From contig NZ_JAJATZ010000004.1 in assembly GCF_020531945.1 (NCBI RefSeq), positions 124,001 to 188,000 on the forward strand: DNA of 64,000 bases. Reading direction: 5' to 3'. The translations under genes were made by a program, and so were the position numbers. Below the pieces are notes generated by a model. The model made no database searches and was not told the origin of the DNA. It saw only the letters and a list, made by a program, of their open reading frames with translations. The DNA is from Loktanella gaetbuli (GTDB lineage Bacteria; Pseudomonadota; Alphaproteobacteria; Rhodobacterales; Rhodobacteraceae). This document shows positions 49,311-58,022 of this stretch, one piece after another; the first letter of the stretch is position 1, and every line of letters starts with the position of its first letter.

Positions 49311-51058
49311 TCGTCGTCAAAGGGGTCCCATTCTTCGTCGACCTCCGGCAGCATGTCGCCAGCCGCATCGGCCAGCCTGTCGGCCTCGGTCTTGATGTTT
49401 GCGATCTTGGCGTTGGGAAAGGCCGCAAAGACGGCTTGAACCAGCGGATGCGCGCGGGCCTCTTGCTCGCGCGCGCTGTCTTCGGCATCGCGCAGTTCGG
49501 CGATGGTGGGGGCACCGGGGGCATTCGTCACGGTGACCGCCCAGCGGTTGCCGGTCCAGGCCTGTAGCCTGGCACCCAGACGCTGGGTCAGGTCGGCTGC
49601 GGCGTCGGCGGTGGGGTTCACTTCGATGCGGCCGGGCTGGTAGGCCACCAGACGCAGACCGGTTTCGACCTCGACCAGCAGTTTGACGTCGCGGTGGTGG
49701 CGGATCAGATCGACCACATCCTCGAACCGGGCGTAGTGCGCCAGCGCGTCCGTGGCCAGCTGCGGTGCCGCACTGGCCGATGGGCCGGACGGTCCGCTGT
49801 GTGTCGGGGCCGGGGTGCGCGATACCGCCTGCGCGGTGCCACCACCGGCGGGCGCGGGGCGCGGTGCGCCACCGCCGGGACCACTAGGGGGCGGTGTCGC
49901 ATCCTTGAGTTTCTTGACCAGATCCTCTGGGGTGGGCAGATCGGCGACATGGGTCAGCCGGATCACGGCCATTTCGGCGGCCATCATGGCATTGGGGCTA
50001 TGGGCCACCTCTTCGAGTGCCTTGAGCAGCATCTGCCACATGCGTGACAGCACGCGCATCGGCAGCGCCTCGGCCATGGCCAGCCCGCGGGTGCGTTCGT
50101 CGGGGCCGACGGTGGGGTCCTCTGCGGCCTCTGGGGTGATCTTGATGACGCTGACCCAATGCGTGACCTCTGCCAGATCGCGCAGGATCGCCATGGGGTC
50201 TGCCCCTTCGGCGTATTGGTTGGACAGTTCCAGCATCGCCTCGGCAGCATGGCCGTGCAGGATCATGTCGAACAGATCGAGCACGCGGCCCCGGTCGGCC
50301 AGACCCAGCATGGCGCGGACCTGATCGGCGGTGGTTTCGCCTGCGCCGTGACTGATCGCCTGATCCAGAAGCGAGGTTGCATCGCGTGCGGACCCTTCGG
50401 CGGCGCGGGTAATCAGCGCCAGCGCGTCATCCGCGATTTCGGCACCTTCGGAGGTGGCAATACGTTTGAGCAGGCCGATCATCACCTCGGGTTCGATCCG
50501 GCGCAGGTCGAACCGCTGACATCGCGACAGCACAGTTACGGGGACCTGTCTGATTTCCGTGGTGGCAAAGATGAATTTGACGTGCGCGGGGGGTTCTTCG
50601 AGCGTTTTGAGCAGCGCGTTGAATGCGCTTTTCGACAGCATGTGCACTTCGTCGATGATGAAGATCTTGTAGCGTGCCGACACCGCGCGGTAGCTGACGG
50701 TTTCGATGATCGCGTCGCGGATGTTCTGCACACCGGTGTTCGATGCCGCGTCCATCTCGATCACGTCGACGTGGCGGCCCTGCATGATCGCGGTGCAATG
50801 TTCACAGACGCCGCAGGGTTCCGTGGTGGGCCCGCCGTTGCCGTCCGGGCCGATGCAGTTCATCCCCTTGGCGATGATCCGGGCGGTGGTGGTTTTGCCG
50901 GTGCCCCTGATCCCTGTCATGATGAACGCCTGTGCGATGCGGTCGGCATCAAAGGCATTTTTCAGCGTGCGCACCATCGCGTCCTGTCCCACGAGGTCGG
51001 CGAAGGTCTCGGGCCGGTATTTGCGGGCGAGAACCTGATAGGCGGGTTGGTCTGACAT
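49307..51058 (-). CDS. dnaX: DNA polymerase III subunit gamma/tau
   Basis: A 583-residue clamp-loader subunit. The AAA+ part has YQVLARKYRPETFADLVGQ, Walker A GIRGTGKTTTAR, a zinc module (CGVCEHC preceded by a further cysteine), Walker B IIDEVHMLS and the SRC sensor in VLSRCQRFDL. Domain III follows, then a Pro/Gly/Ala-rich linker (about 390-435) and a tau-specific C-terminal region. I saw no obvious slippery frameshift site for making gamma. The ATG at 51058 gives MSDQPAYQVLARKYRP. Confidence 0.95.
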   Translation of the reverse strand: MSDQPAYQVLARKYRPETFADLVGQDAMVRTLKNAFDADRIAQAFIMTGIRGTGKTTTARIIAKGMNCIGPDGNGGPTTEPCGVCEHCTAIMQGRHVDVIEMDAASNTGVQNIRDAIIETVSYRAVSARYKIFIIDEVHMLSKSAFNALLKTLEEPPAHVKFIFATTEIRQVPVTVLSRCQRFDLRRIEPEVMIGLLKRIATSEGAEIADDALALITRAAEGSARDATSLLDQAISHGAGETTADQVRAMLGLADRGRVLDLFDMILHGHAAEAMLELSNQYAEGADPMAILRDLAEVTHWVSVIKITPEAAEDPTVGPDERTRGLAMAEALPMRVLSRMWQMLLKALEEVAHSPNAMMAAEMAVIRLTHVADLPTPEDLVKKLKDATPPPSGPGGGAPRPAPAGGGTAQAVSRTPAPTHSGPSGPSASAAPQLATDALAHYARFEDVVDLIRHHRDVKLLVEVETGLRLVAYQPGRIEVNPTADAAADLTQRLGARLQAWTGNRWAVTVTNAPGAPTIAELRDAEDSAREQEARAHPLVQAVFAAFPNAKIANIKTEADRLADAAGDMLPEVDEEWDPFDDD

Positions 51059-51190
51059 GATGCTCTTTTCGCTGGATGCTGCCGCCAACCTATGCGCCCG
51101 ACGGTGTCAGAGCAACCGAAGGACGACATGAGCCATACGGGGTCAATCGGGTGCTTTTGCCTGAGGTGGTGATGGCATTAGGATTGGGTC

Positions 51191-51712
51191 GTGACAGCGA
51201 GGGATGAGGCGACGGTGACGGAATTCATACCACATGCGCTGGAGTGTGGCGGCGGCACGCTCGCCATTTCTCCGATTCCGGGCCGCACGCGGCATTATGC
51301 AACCGATTGGGACCGCCTGATGACATGGGGACCCCGCCGCGTCATCAGCATGACCACGCAGGCAGAGCTGGACCGCAAGGGTGCCGGGTCACTTGGGTCT
51401 GATCTGGCCGCGGTGGGGATCGCGTGGGACCATCTGCCGATCCCTGACTTTGGTGTGCCGGGGGCTGATGTTCTGGCCCGCTGGCCGTCAGTCGCGGCCA
51501 TGGCACGCGCCGATCTGGGGCAAGGGGCGCGCGTCCTGGTGCATTGCTTTGGCGGATGTGGGCGGTCGGGGATGGTGGCCCTGCGCCTGATGATCGAAGC
51601 AGGCGAACCGGCCGACCTGGCTCTGTCGCGCCTGCGACAGGTCAGGCCCTGTGCTGTGGAAACCGACGCGCAGATGCGCTGGGCTACCGGCGGCCCCGTT
51701 TCTTGCCCTTGA
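51191..51712 (+). CDS. Protein phosphatase, dual-specificity/tyrosine type
   Basis: A 173-residue cysteine phosphatase. The signature HCFGGCGRSG puts the nucleophile at C119 and the phosphate-binding arginine at R125; the likely general acid is D86 in IPDFGVP. The GTG start at 51191 is the first in frame. The last 29 bp overlap the 3' end of rsgA on the other strand, an unusually long convergent overlap. The substrate is unknown; no polysaccharide tyrosine kinase is encoded in the window. Confidence 0.82.
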   Translation: MTARDEATVTEFIPHALECGGGTLAISPIPGRTRHYATDWDRLMTWGPRRVISMTTQAELDRKGAGSLGSDLAAVGIAWDHLPIPDFGVPGADVLARWPSVAAMARADLGQGARVLVHCFGGCGRSGMVALRLMIEAGEPADLALSRLRQVRPCAVETDAQMRWATGGPVSCP

Positions 51713-52718
51713 CCGCGGCATTGACGGTTTTGGAAAAACGGCGTTTGCGGGCATGTGCCTCGGCGGTGGTTTCGGTCGCGATCTCGTCCTCGCGCCGCAA
51801 TTTGCGATAACGCGCCAGCCTGTCGGCGGTCACGCGACCTGCGTCCACAGCGGCCAGCACCGCGCAACCGGGTTCGTTTTCGTGTTTGCAATCGCGGAAA
51901 CGGCAATCGTCGGTCAGGCTGCTGATTTCGGGAAAGGTCGCGTCGATCCCGAATGACACATCCGCCACGCCAAGCCCCCGCATCCCCGGCGTGTCGATCA
52001 ACCAGCCGCCCTGCGGCAGGCGGTGCAGGCTGCGACCGGTAGTCGTGTGGCGGCCGCGCGCGTCGTCCTCGCGGATGCCTTGCGTCGCGGCGGTGTTGCC
52101 GGTCAACGCGTTGGCGATGGTGGTTTTGCCAACACCGGAGGATCCGGCCATGGCGACGGTCTGCCCCACGGCGCACCAGGGCGACAGGATCTGCGCCACA
52201 TCCGCACCCTTGGCGTTCAGGGCGACGACAGGCAGATCCGCCCCCAGCGCCTGCGCCTCGGCTACGTAGGCCGCGGCATCATCCGCCTGATCGGATTTTG
52301 TCAGCAGGATCACAGGCGCAATACCTGCGTCATGGGCAAGTGCGAGGTAGCGTTCCAGACGTGCTACATTGAAATCGGCATTGCAGGATGTCGTGATGAA
52401 CAACGTGTCGAGGTTCGCCGCGATCAACTGGCGTTCGCCGGTGGCGAATTCCTTGCCGCGTTGCAAGGTCGTGTGACGGTCCAGCCGGTGCAGGACGCGT
52501 GCGGCGTCAGGGTTACACAGAACCCAGTCGCCGACGGCCATCGTGGCGGTGGATTGTCCGGGATCCAGTGTCAGGTCAACGGGTCCATCCACCGTCAGGC
52601 CGGCGACACGTTTGCGATGGACGGAACTGATGCGGGCGGGTGTCCCGTCGCGATCGGTGATCTGGTCCGCGAAATGGTCCGTCCAGCCCATCTGAAACAG
52701 CGTCAGCGGCTCAGCCAT
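51684..52718 (-). CDS. rsgA: Ribosome small subunit-dependent GTPase RsgA
   Basis: A 344-residue circularly permuted GTPase that matures the 30S subunit. An OB-type N-terminal domain (about 25-100) is followed by G4 LLTKSD, then G1 GSSGVGKTT, switch/G2 RGRHTTTG and G3 LIDTPG, and finally the zinc-binding domain with CRFRDCKHENEPGC. The order G4-G1-G3 is diagnostic. It lies 90 bp downstream of the SRP RNA gene on the same strand and overlaps the phosphatase gene by 29 bp at the 3' end. Confidence 0.93.
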   Translation of the reverse strand: MAEPLTLFQMGWTDHFADQITDRDGTPARISSVHRKRVAGLTVDGPVDLTLDPGQSTATMAVGDWVLCNPDAARVLHRLDRHTTLQRGKEFATGERQLIAANLDTLFITTSCNADFNVARLERYLALAHDAGIAPVILLTKSDQADDAAAYVAEAQALGADLPVVALNAKGADVAQILSPWCAVGQTVAMAGSSGVGKTTIANALTGNTAATQGIREDDARGRHTTTGRSLHRLPQGGWLIDTPGMRGLGVADVSFGIDATFPEISSLTDDCRFRDCKHENEPGCAVLAAVDAGRVTADRLARYRKLRREDEIATETTAEAHARKRRFSKTVNAAVKGKKRGRR

Positions 52719-52807
52719 GCGGTGTGCCGGTCACGATGGTCGGGCTAAGGCGGGCGCGGTCTGGCAGATCCTAATCCCTCGTCCCGCTGGGGGTCATGAG
52801 TGGGGGT

Positions 52808-52900
52808 GAGAGGTTGACAACGACCCAAGCGGTATTCGTTGTGGCTGCTACCTTCCGGTCCTGACCAGGTTGGCGAAGCACTCGCCCGCGCCAACCTCTC
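52808..52900 (-). ncRNA. ffs: Small signal recognition particle RNA (4.5S type)
   Basis: On the minus strand the sequence folds end to end: CAACCTCTC at the 3' end (plus-strand 52808-52816) pairs with GAGAGGTTG at the 5' end (52892-52900). The apex holds the universally conserved SRP domain IV core, GGTCAGGACCGGAAGGTAGCAGCC. A TATA-rich sequence just upstream (52904-52913) could be the -10 box. The RNA binds Ffh and directs membrane-protein translation. Exact ends are approximate. Confidence 0.93.
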
Positions 52901-52999
52901 GCCCTATATATAGGGGGCTGCGAAAATCAGTGCAACCCGGCCCGGCCTACAACCGCAGATGAAATTGCATGAACCCGTCATCCAGTGGATTGCCTGCGG

Positions 53000-54787
53000 T
53001 CACATGCGGCACACCCGCCAGGTGATCCTGTGCGGCCATGGCCGACACAAAGCAGGCACTGGCACCCGCAAGGGGGCAAAACGCCAGACAGGTTGCGCCT
53101 CGCGCGGGGTGATCCGCCCCGACGACAGCGCATCCTGCAGGGCGCTGCGCAACCCGATCTGCGAGGTATAGACGATGTCGGATTCTTCTGCCCGAACAAG
53201 AGAGCCGCCGCCGCGCGCCCGGTAGGCGCTGGTTGCGACGATCACCAGCGCATCATCATTCAGCAGCGTCTGACCCAGCCGGATGTCGCGGATGCGGGGC
53301 GCGGACTGGGCCATGCTGCCTGCCACAATCGGTTTCGCCGACAGGTCGATGACATAGTCGAGGCCATAAATGGTGTCGAAATGGTAGGATGCAGTGCGGC
53401 CTGACAACAAGGGTTGCCCGGTCTTCTGCGGGACCAATTGGTTGAAATAGGTCGCACTGCGTTCCAGCCAGTCCCGGATTTGCCAGCCCCGCCGCAAGAC
53501 GGCGCAAATGCGATTGTCGAACGGCGCGATCGCCGTGCAATCGCGCAGTCGCAGCGGACCTTTTGGGATATCGACAAAGTTCTGCGCACCAGCATGTCCG
53601 CCTGCGGCAAAGGATGCGGTGCTGGACAGGATCGGAAGTGTGGCGAGATCGGTGCCGTACAAACCTGCGCGCACGACGTCGGCCTGCACGCGCGCCAGCA
53701 GATCGGCGGTGCCGTCCAGCCCGATGGTTGCGAAATAGCTGTGCATCGCAACGGGTGATCGACCAACCGTCTGCGACAGTCGCGCCACCGTGGCACGATG
53801 GGCCGGGGCGATGACCGGTGACAGACGCGCGGACAGATCGCCGGGCCCGGACACCTGGCCAGGACCGGGACAGAGCAACTGGATATGATGCCGGGCCGGG
53901 TACCAGCGGCCTTGCGCATCCAGTACAACCGTCAGATCCAGCTGCCCCAGATGTTCGCCGTGTGGACCGGGCATCATCGCGGGTTTGCCGTGTATCGTGC
54001 CGCTGACAGTATCCACCTGTGGAAATTGTCCAAAGTCCGGTCCCGGGAAACTGCGATGCAGATGTCCCATCAGCACCACGTCGATACCGGGCAAGGCCGC
54101 AAGGGCCGCCGCCGGATTTTCCGACCTGTAGGCCTGGCCATCCGCTGACGGGCCGCCGTGACACAGGGCAATGACAATATCGGCACCCGCCCTTTGCAGC
54201 TGCGGCAGATAGGTCCGTGCGGCGGAAACGGCGTCGTCAATCTCGAGTGCATTGTCCAGTTTGTCCGCGCTCCAGTCCGTGATCTGTGGCGGTGCAAAGC
54301 CGAGCAGGCCGATCCGGATCGGGCGCGACACGCCGTCCGAACACATCAGGTCGCGGGTGATGATCTTCCAGCGGTTCGCAAGGTTCTCGATCGGTGCCTT
54401 GCGCAGATTGCTTGCCACGATGCGGTCTGCACAGGGCCTCAGGGCTGCGGCAAGGTAGGGCAGGCCAAATTCGAAATCGTGGTTCCCCAGCGTGATGGCA
54501 TCGTAGTCCAGCATCTGGAACGCTGCCGCGATGGGATGCGGCTGCAGATCGCGCTGCGCGATTTCATCGGCAAGCGGCGTGCCATGCAAAAAGTCACCGC
54601 AATCCACCAGAATAGAGGCGCTGGCCGCGCGTCTGGCCTGCGCAATCAGCGACGCGAGGCCAAACAACCCCGATGGCGTCGCATGTTGCGTCCCGAAATA
54701 ATTGTAGCCGGTGAATGACATGTGCAGATCGGTCGTCTGCAAGATCCGCAAGGGCGCGGAGACAATGATCGGTGGTCTAGTTGTCAT
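53000..54787 (-). CDS. 5'-nucleotidase / 2',3'-cyclic-nucleotide phosphodiesterase family protein
   Basis: A 595-residue two-domain enzyme. The N-terminal metallophosphatase has the ligand motifs LQTTDLHMSF, VDCGDFLHG, TLGNHDFEFG, ALCHGGPS and LMGHLHRSFPG. The C-terminal 5'-nucleotidase domain contains AMHSYFATIGLDG-type, YGLDYVIDLS and IVATSAYRARGGG segments. Relatives are CpdB/UshA-type enzymes that hydrolyse 2',3'-cyclic nucleotides or nucleotides. No clear signal peptide follows the ATG at 54787, so the location is uncertain. A 12-bp TTTGT-AA-ACAAA palindrome lies at 54847-54858 in the divergent promoter region shared with nudC. Confidence 0.88.
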   Translation of the reverse strand: MTTRPPIIVSAPLRILQTTDLHMSFTGYNYFGTQHATPSGLFGLASLIAQARRAASASILVDCGDFLHGTPLADEIAQRDLQPHPIAAAFQMLDYDAITLGNHDFEFGLPYLAAALRPCADRIVASNLRKAPIENLANRWKIITRDLMCSDGVSRPIRIGLLGFAPPQITDWSADKLDNALEIDDAVSAARTYLPQLQRAGADIVIALCHGGPSADGQAYRSENPAAALAALPGIDVVLMGHLHRSFPGPDFGQFPQVDTVSGTIHGKPAMMPGPHGEHLGQLDLTVVLDAQGRWYPARHHIQLLCPGPGQVSGPGDLSARLSPVIAPAHRATVARLSQTVGRSPVAMHSYFATIGLDGTADLLARVQADVVRAGLYGTDLATLPILSSTASFAAGGHAGAQNFVDIPKGPLRLRDCTAIAPFDNRICAVLRRGWQIRDWLERSATYFNQLVPQKTGQPLLSGRTASYHFDTIYGLDYVIDLSAKPIVAGSMAQSAPRIRDIRLGQTLLNDDALVIVATSAYRARGGGSLVRAEESDIVYTSQIGLRSALQDALSSGRITPREAQPVWRFAPLRVPVPALCRPWPHRITWRVCRM

Positions 54788-54905
54788 GTGTTTAAATCGA
54801 ACGATCACCGGGTGCTTTGCAACCCTAAGAGGATCGCGCTGAAAGATTTGTAAACAAAAATTGCAAATATTGAGCTTTGTTAGCCAGCGTGCCATTCAAC
54901 GGGTC

Positions 54906-55847
54906 ATGAAAATTGCAGAAACCGTCACCTTTGCAGGTGCCAATCTGGATCGCGCGGCTGACTGGCGCGCCGATTCTGCCGCCCACATTGCTGATTCGGA
55001 TGTGATCGCGCTCTGGCGCGGCAAACCCTTGGTCGCGGGGGATGCGCTGGTGCGGCTGCGCCACGATCATCCGGCGCTGTCGGATGCGCGCGACATGCGC
55101 CTTCTTTTGGCGCGCAGCGGGGGTCGTGCGATTTTTGCGGCTGATCTGTCCGACTGGACGCCCGCGGGTCCTGACGTGGCCCATCTGGACAGCTTTTCGG
55201 ACCAGACCGAGCAGGCACATCCGGCCGTGCCGCAGGCAACCTTTGTCGAGCTGCGCAGTGCCATGACGCGGCTGTCGCGAGAGGATGCCGAACTGGCGGC
55301 GACGGCGCGTTCCCTGTTTCATTGGCACGCGATTCACGGGTTTTGCGCCAATTGCGGCGCGGCAAGTGTTGCGACACAGGCGGGGTGGCAGCGCGATTGT
55401 GCCGCTTGTGGGCGGCATCATTTTCCGCGCACCGATCCAGTGGTCATCATGTTGATCACGCATCAGAATTCTGTGCTCGTCGGTCGGTCCCCCGGTTGGC
55501 CCGAAGGCATGTATTCCTTGCTCGCGGGGTTTGTCGAACCCGGCGAGACGCTGGAGGCCGCCGTGCGCCGTGAGGTGTTCGAAGAGGCTGGCGTCACGGT
55601 AGGCGCAGTCAGCTATCTCGCCAGCCAGCCCTGGGCGTTTCCAGCGTCGCTGATGTGCGGGATGCGGGGCGAGGCGACCAGCACGGCGATCACCATCGAT
55701 CCCGCCGAGATCGAGGATGCCCGCTGGGTCACGCGTGAGGAAATGGCCGATGTATTCGCGGGGCAACACCACGACATCAAACCCGCACGGCCCGGCGCAA
55801 TAGCTCACTTTCTGTTAGAAAACTGGTTATCTGACACACTTGACTGA
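54906..55847 (+). CDS. nudC: NAD(+) diphosphatase NudC
   Basis: A 313-residue Nudix hydrolase that cleaves NAD(H) and can remove NAD caps from RNA. It has an N-terminal domain, a four-cysteine zinc ribbon (CANCGAAS and CAACGRHHFPR), a complete Nudix box GFVEPGETLEAAVRREVFEEAGV, and the NudC-specific SQPWAFPASLM motif after it. The ATG at 54906 is preferred; an in-frame start at 54861 lies inside the AT-rich promoter region. It diverges from the cyclic-nucleotide phosphodiesterase gene. Confidence 0.94.
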   Translation: MKIAETVTFAGANLDRAADWRADSAAHIADSDVIALWRGKPLVAGDALVRLRHDHPALSDARDMRLLLARSGGRAIFAADLSDWTPAGPDVAHLDSFSDQTEQAHPAVPQATFVELRSAMTRLSREDAELAATARSLFHWHAIHGFCANCGAASVATQAGWQRDCAACGRHHFPRTDPVVIMLITHQNSVLVGRSPGWPEGMYSLLAGFVEPGETLEAAVRREVFEEAGVTVGAVSYLASQPWAFPASLMCGMRGEATSTAITIDPAEIEDARWVTREEMADVFAGQHHDIKPARPGAIAHFLLENWLSDTLD

Positions 55848-55891
55848 TGTGACAGGCGTATCTTGCGCCCGCGAAGATGTAAGGTTGAAGC

Positions 55892-56362
55892 ATGAAATTC
55901 AGCGCGCGCGAGGACATTGAGGCCCCGATCGACGTCGTGTTTGCTCGGGTCACGGATTTCGACACCTTCGAGCGTCAGATGATCCGTCGTGGTGCCGAGG
56001 TGCGTCGCACGGACCCCGACGGGATTGCCGGGGTCGGCAGCGTCTGGGATGTGGCGTTCAGTTATCGTGGACGGGCGCGCACGATCACGGCGACGGTCGC
56101 CCGGATGGAAAAACCCAACCTGCTGGAACTGACGCTGGTTGCCAACGGTCTGAACGGCGTGTCGACGATCGAACTGCTGCCGCTGTCACAAAACAAGACG
56201 CGGATGTCGATGGCCATTGATCTGTCGGCCAAGACACTGTCCGCGCGCCTGCTGCTGCAATCGCTGAAACTGGCGAAATCGAACCTGACCAACCGGTTCA
56301 AGAAACGTGTGGCCGATTTCGCCGCCAGCATCGAAAACCGCGAAAAACCGACACGCAGCTGA
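55892..56362 (+). CDS. SRPBCC (START-like) domain protein
   Basis: A 156-residue protein with the SRPBCC/polyketide-cyclase pattern: it opens KFSAREDIEAPIDVVFARVTDFDTFERQMIRRGAEVRRTD, continues with GVGSVWDVAFSYRGRARTITATVARME, and ends with an amphipathic basic helix (LKLAKSNLTNRFKKRVADF). Such folds bind hydrophobic ligands; the ligand is unknown. It lies between nudC (44 bp away) and the convergent pheA, whose stop codon is adjacent. Confidence 0.8.
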   Translation: MKFSAREDIEAPIDVVFARVTDFDTFERQMIRRGAEVRRTDPDGIAGVGSVWDVAFSYRGRARTITATVARMEKPNLLELTLVANGLNGVSTIELLPLSQNKTRMSMAIDLSAKTLSARLLLQSLKLAKSNLTNRFKKRVADFAASIENREKPTRS

Positions 56363-57205
56363 TCAGCGCTGTTCGAACCTGCGGGGGGCGGCGGGGAACA
56401 CGCCCATGATGCGCAAATGATTGGTGAAATAGTCCAGCTCATCCAGCGCCAACCGGACGTTCGGGTCCTCGGGATGACCTTCGATTTCCGCATAGAACTG
56501 GGTGGCGCGGAACGTGCCGCCGACCATGTAGCTTTCGAGTTTGGTCATGTTGACGCCATTGGTCGCGAAACCACCCATCGCCTTGTAGAGCGCGGCTGGG
56601 ATATTGCGGACCCGGAACACGAATGACGTGACCATCTTGCCGTCGCCGCGCCGGCTGTGGTCGGGATCGCGCGCCATGACGACGAACCGCGTGGTATTGC
56701 GGGCGTGGTCCTCGATATGTGCGGCAAGCACGTCCAGTCCGTAGATGTCGGCGGCCAGTTCGGATGCCAGCGCCGCACGGCTGGGGTCACCTGCCGCTGC
56801 AACCTCGCGTGCTGCGCGGGCATTGTCGGAACTGACCACGCCGCGGATGGCGTGGTCGCGCAAAAATGTCGCGCATTGCGGCAGGATGACCACATGGCCA
56901 TAGGCCTCGCGCACGTCTGCCAGCGATGCGCCCGGCACGCCCAGCAGGTTGACGTGCACCCGCACGAACGTTTCGCCGACGATATGCAGGCCGCTTTCGG
57001 GCAAGAGGGAATGCACGTCGGCCACCCGGCCATAAGTGGAATTTTCGATCGCGATCATGCCCAGATCGGCGCGCCCGTCGCGCACGGCCGCCAGCGTGTC
57101 GTCGAAGGTATCGCAGGGCAGGGGGGTGAAATCCGGTTGCGCCTCGACGCAGGCCTGATGGCCGTAGGCACCCAGTTCACCCTGAAACGCGATATGTCCG
57201 CTCAT
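56363..57205 (-). CDS. pheA: Prephenate dehydratase
   Basis: A 280-residue enzyme of phenylalanine synthesis that converts prephenate to phenylpyruvate. The catalytic domain has IAFQGELGAYGHQAC, MIAIENSTYGRVADVHSLL and the TRF triad in NTTRFVVM; the C-terminal ACT domain has GALYKA-type IPAALYKAMGGFATNGVNMTKLES and would give phenylalanine feedback. It is monofunctional (no chorismate mutase domain). The ATG at 57205 reads MSGHIAFQGELG. It diverges from the cytochrome c gene. Confidence 0.94.
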   Translation of the reverse strand: MSGHIAFQGELGAYGHQACVEAQPDFTPLPCDTFDDTLAAVRDGRADLGMIAIENSTYGRVADVHSLLPESGLHIVGETFVRVHVNLLGVPGASLADVREAYGHVVILPQCATFLRDHAIRGVVSSDNARAAREVAAAGDPSRAALASELAADIYGLDVLAAHIEDHARNTTRFVVMARDPDHSRRGDGKMVTSFVFRVRNIPAALYKAMGGFATNGVNMTKLESYMVGGTFRATQFYAEIEGHPEDPNVRLALDELDYFTNHLRIMGVFPAAPRRFEQR

Positions 57206-57346
57206 GCTATGGTCTTTCCCGGATAAATGGCTGTGCCTGGCCCCTTGCCTGCGGTTTGGGGCGTTTCGACGCGCCACTATACCTTGCACTGGACGGGTGA
57301 AAACGGCTACACGGCGGCAAAGTTTTAATGCGAGGTAGAACGCGAC

Positions 57347-57871
57347 ATGTTCGACACAATGACGATGACCAAGGTCCTTGGCGGACTGTGCGGCACACTT
57401 TTGGTGTTCATGCTGGGCGGATGGGCCGCCGAACTGATCTATGTTGGCGCTGGCAGCCATGACGAGGATCATGCACAGGGCTATCTGGTCGAGGTGCCCG
57501 AGGCTGATACCGGCCCCGTCGAAGAAGTTGTCGAAGTCACGTTTGAAGAAGCGTTCGCTGTAGCAGATGCCTCCGCAGGCGAAGGTGTGTTCCGCAACTG
57601 CCGGTCCTGTCATGCACTGGCCGAAGGCGAAAATGGCGTAGGCCCGCACCTGTACGATGTGGTTGGTCGTGATATCGACGCGGTGGCGGGATACAACTAT
57701 TCCGGTGCTCTTGAAGAGGCCGCCGATGTCTGGACGCCGGAAAACCTTTATGCGTTTCTCGAGGACCCGCAGGGTTGGGCACCCGGAACCGCAATGGGAT
57801 ACCGGGGTCTGCCGGACCCTGCCGACCGCGCGAACCTGATCGCCTATCTGGCGTCGAACCCCGGCAGCTGA
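57347..57871 (+). CDS. Membrane-anchored cytochrome c552 (CycM-like)
   Basis: A 174-residue c-type cytochrome. An uncleaved N-terminal anchor (about residues 10-33) is followed by an acidic linker rich in E, V and D, then the heme domain with CRSCH (C85, C88, H89) and a methionine ligand in the GTAMGYRG segment. This matches the c552/CycM proteins of Paracoccus and relatives, which pass electrons from the bc1 complex to the aa3 oxidase. A strong terminator follows. Confidence 0.92.
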   Translation: MFDTMTMTKVLGGLCGTLLVFMLGGWAAELIYVGAGSHDEDHAQGYLVEVPEADTGPVEEVVEVTFEEAFAVADASAGEGVFRNCRSCHALAEGENGVGPHLYDVVGRDIDAVAGYNYSGALEEAADVWTPENLYAFLEDPQGWAPGTAMGYRGLPDPADRANLIAYLASNPGS

Positions 57872-57896
57872 GGCAGGCCGCGCCCAATGGTCACAG

Positions 57897-57923
57897 CCGC
57901 GCCCCTCGGGGCGCGGTTTTTTT
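57897..57923 (+). terminator. Intrinsic terminator after the cytochrome c gene
   Basis: CCGCGCCCC (57897-57905) pairs with GGGGCGCGG (57908-57916) and is followed by seven T residues. This is a textbook rho-independent terminator 26 bp past the stop codon. Confidence 0.92.
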
Positions 57924-58022
57924 GTGCGCCGACATGACCTTGTCGTCAGATAACATATTCTCAACTTGATGCTGGCCCAGCCGGGGCGTTACCGTGTCGC
58001 GACCCACGCAACGGAGAGTCCA

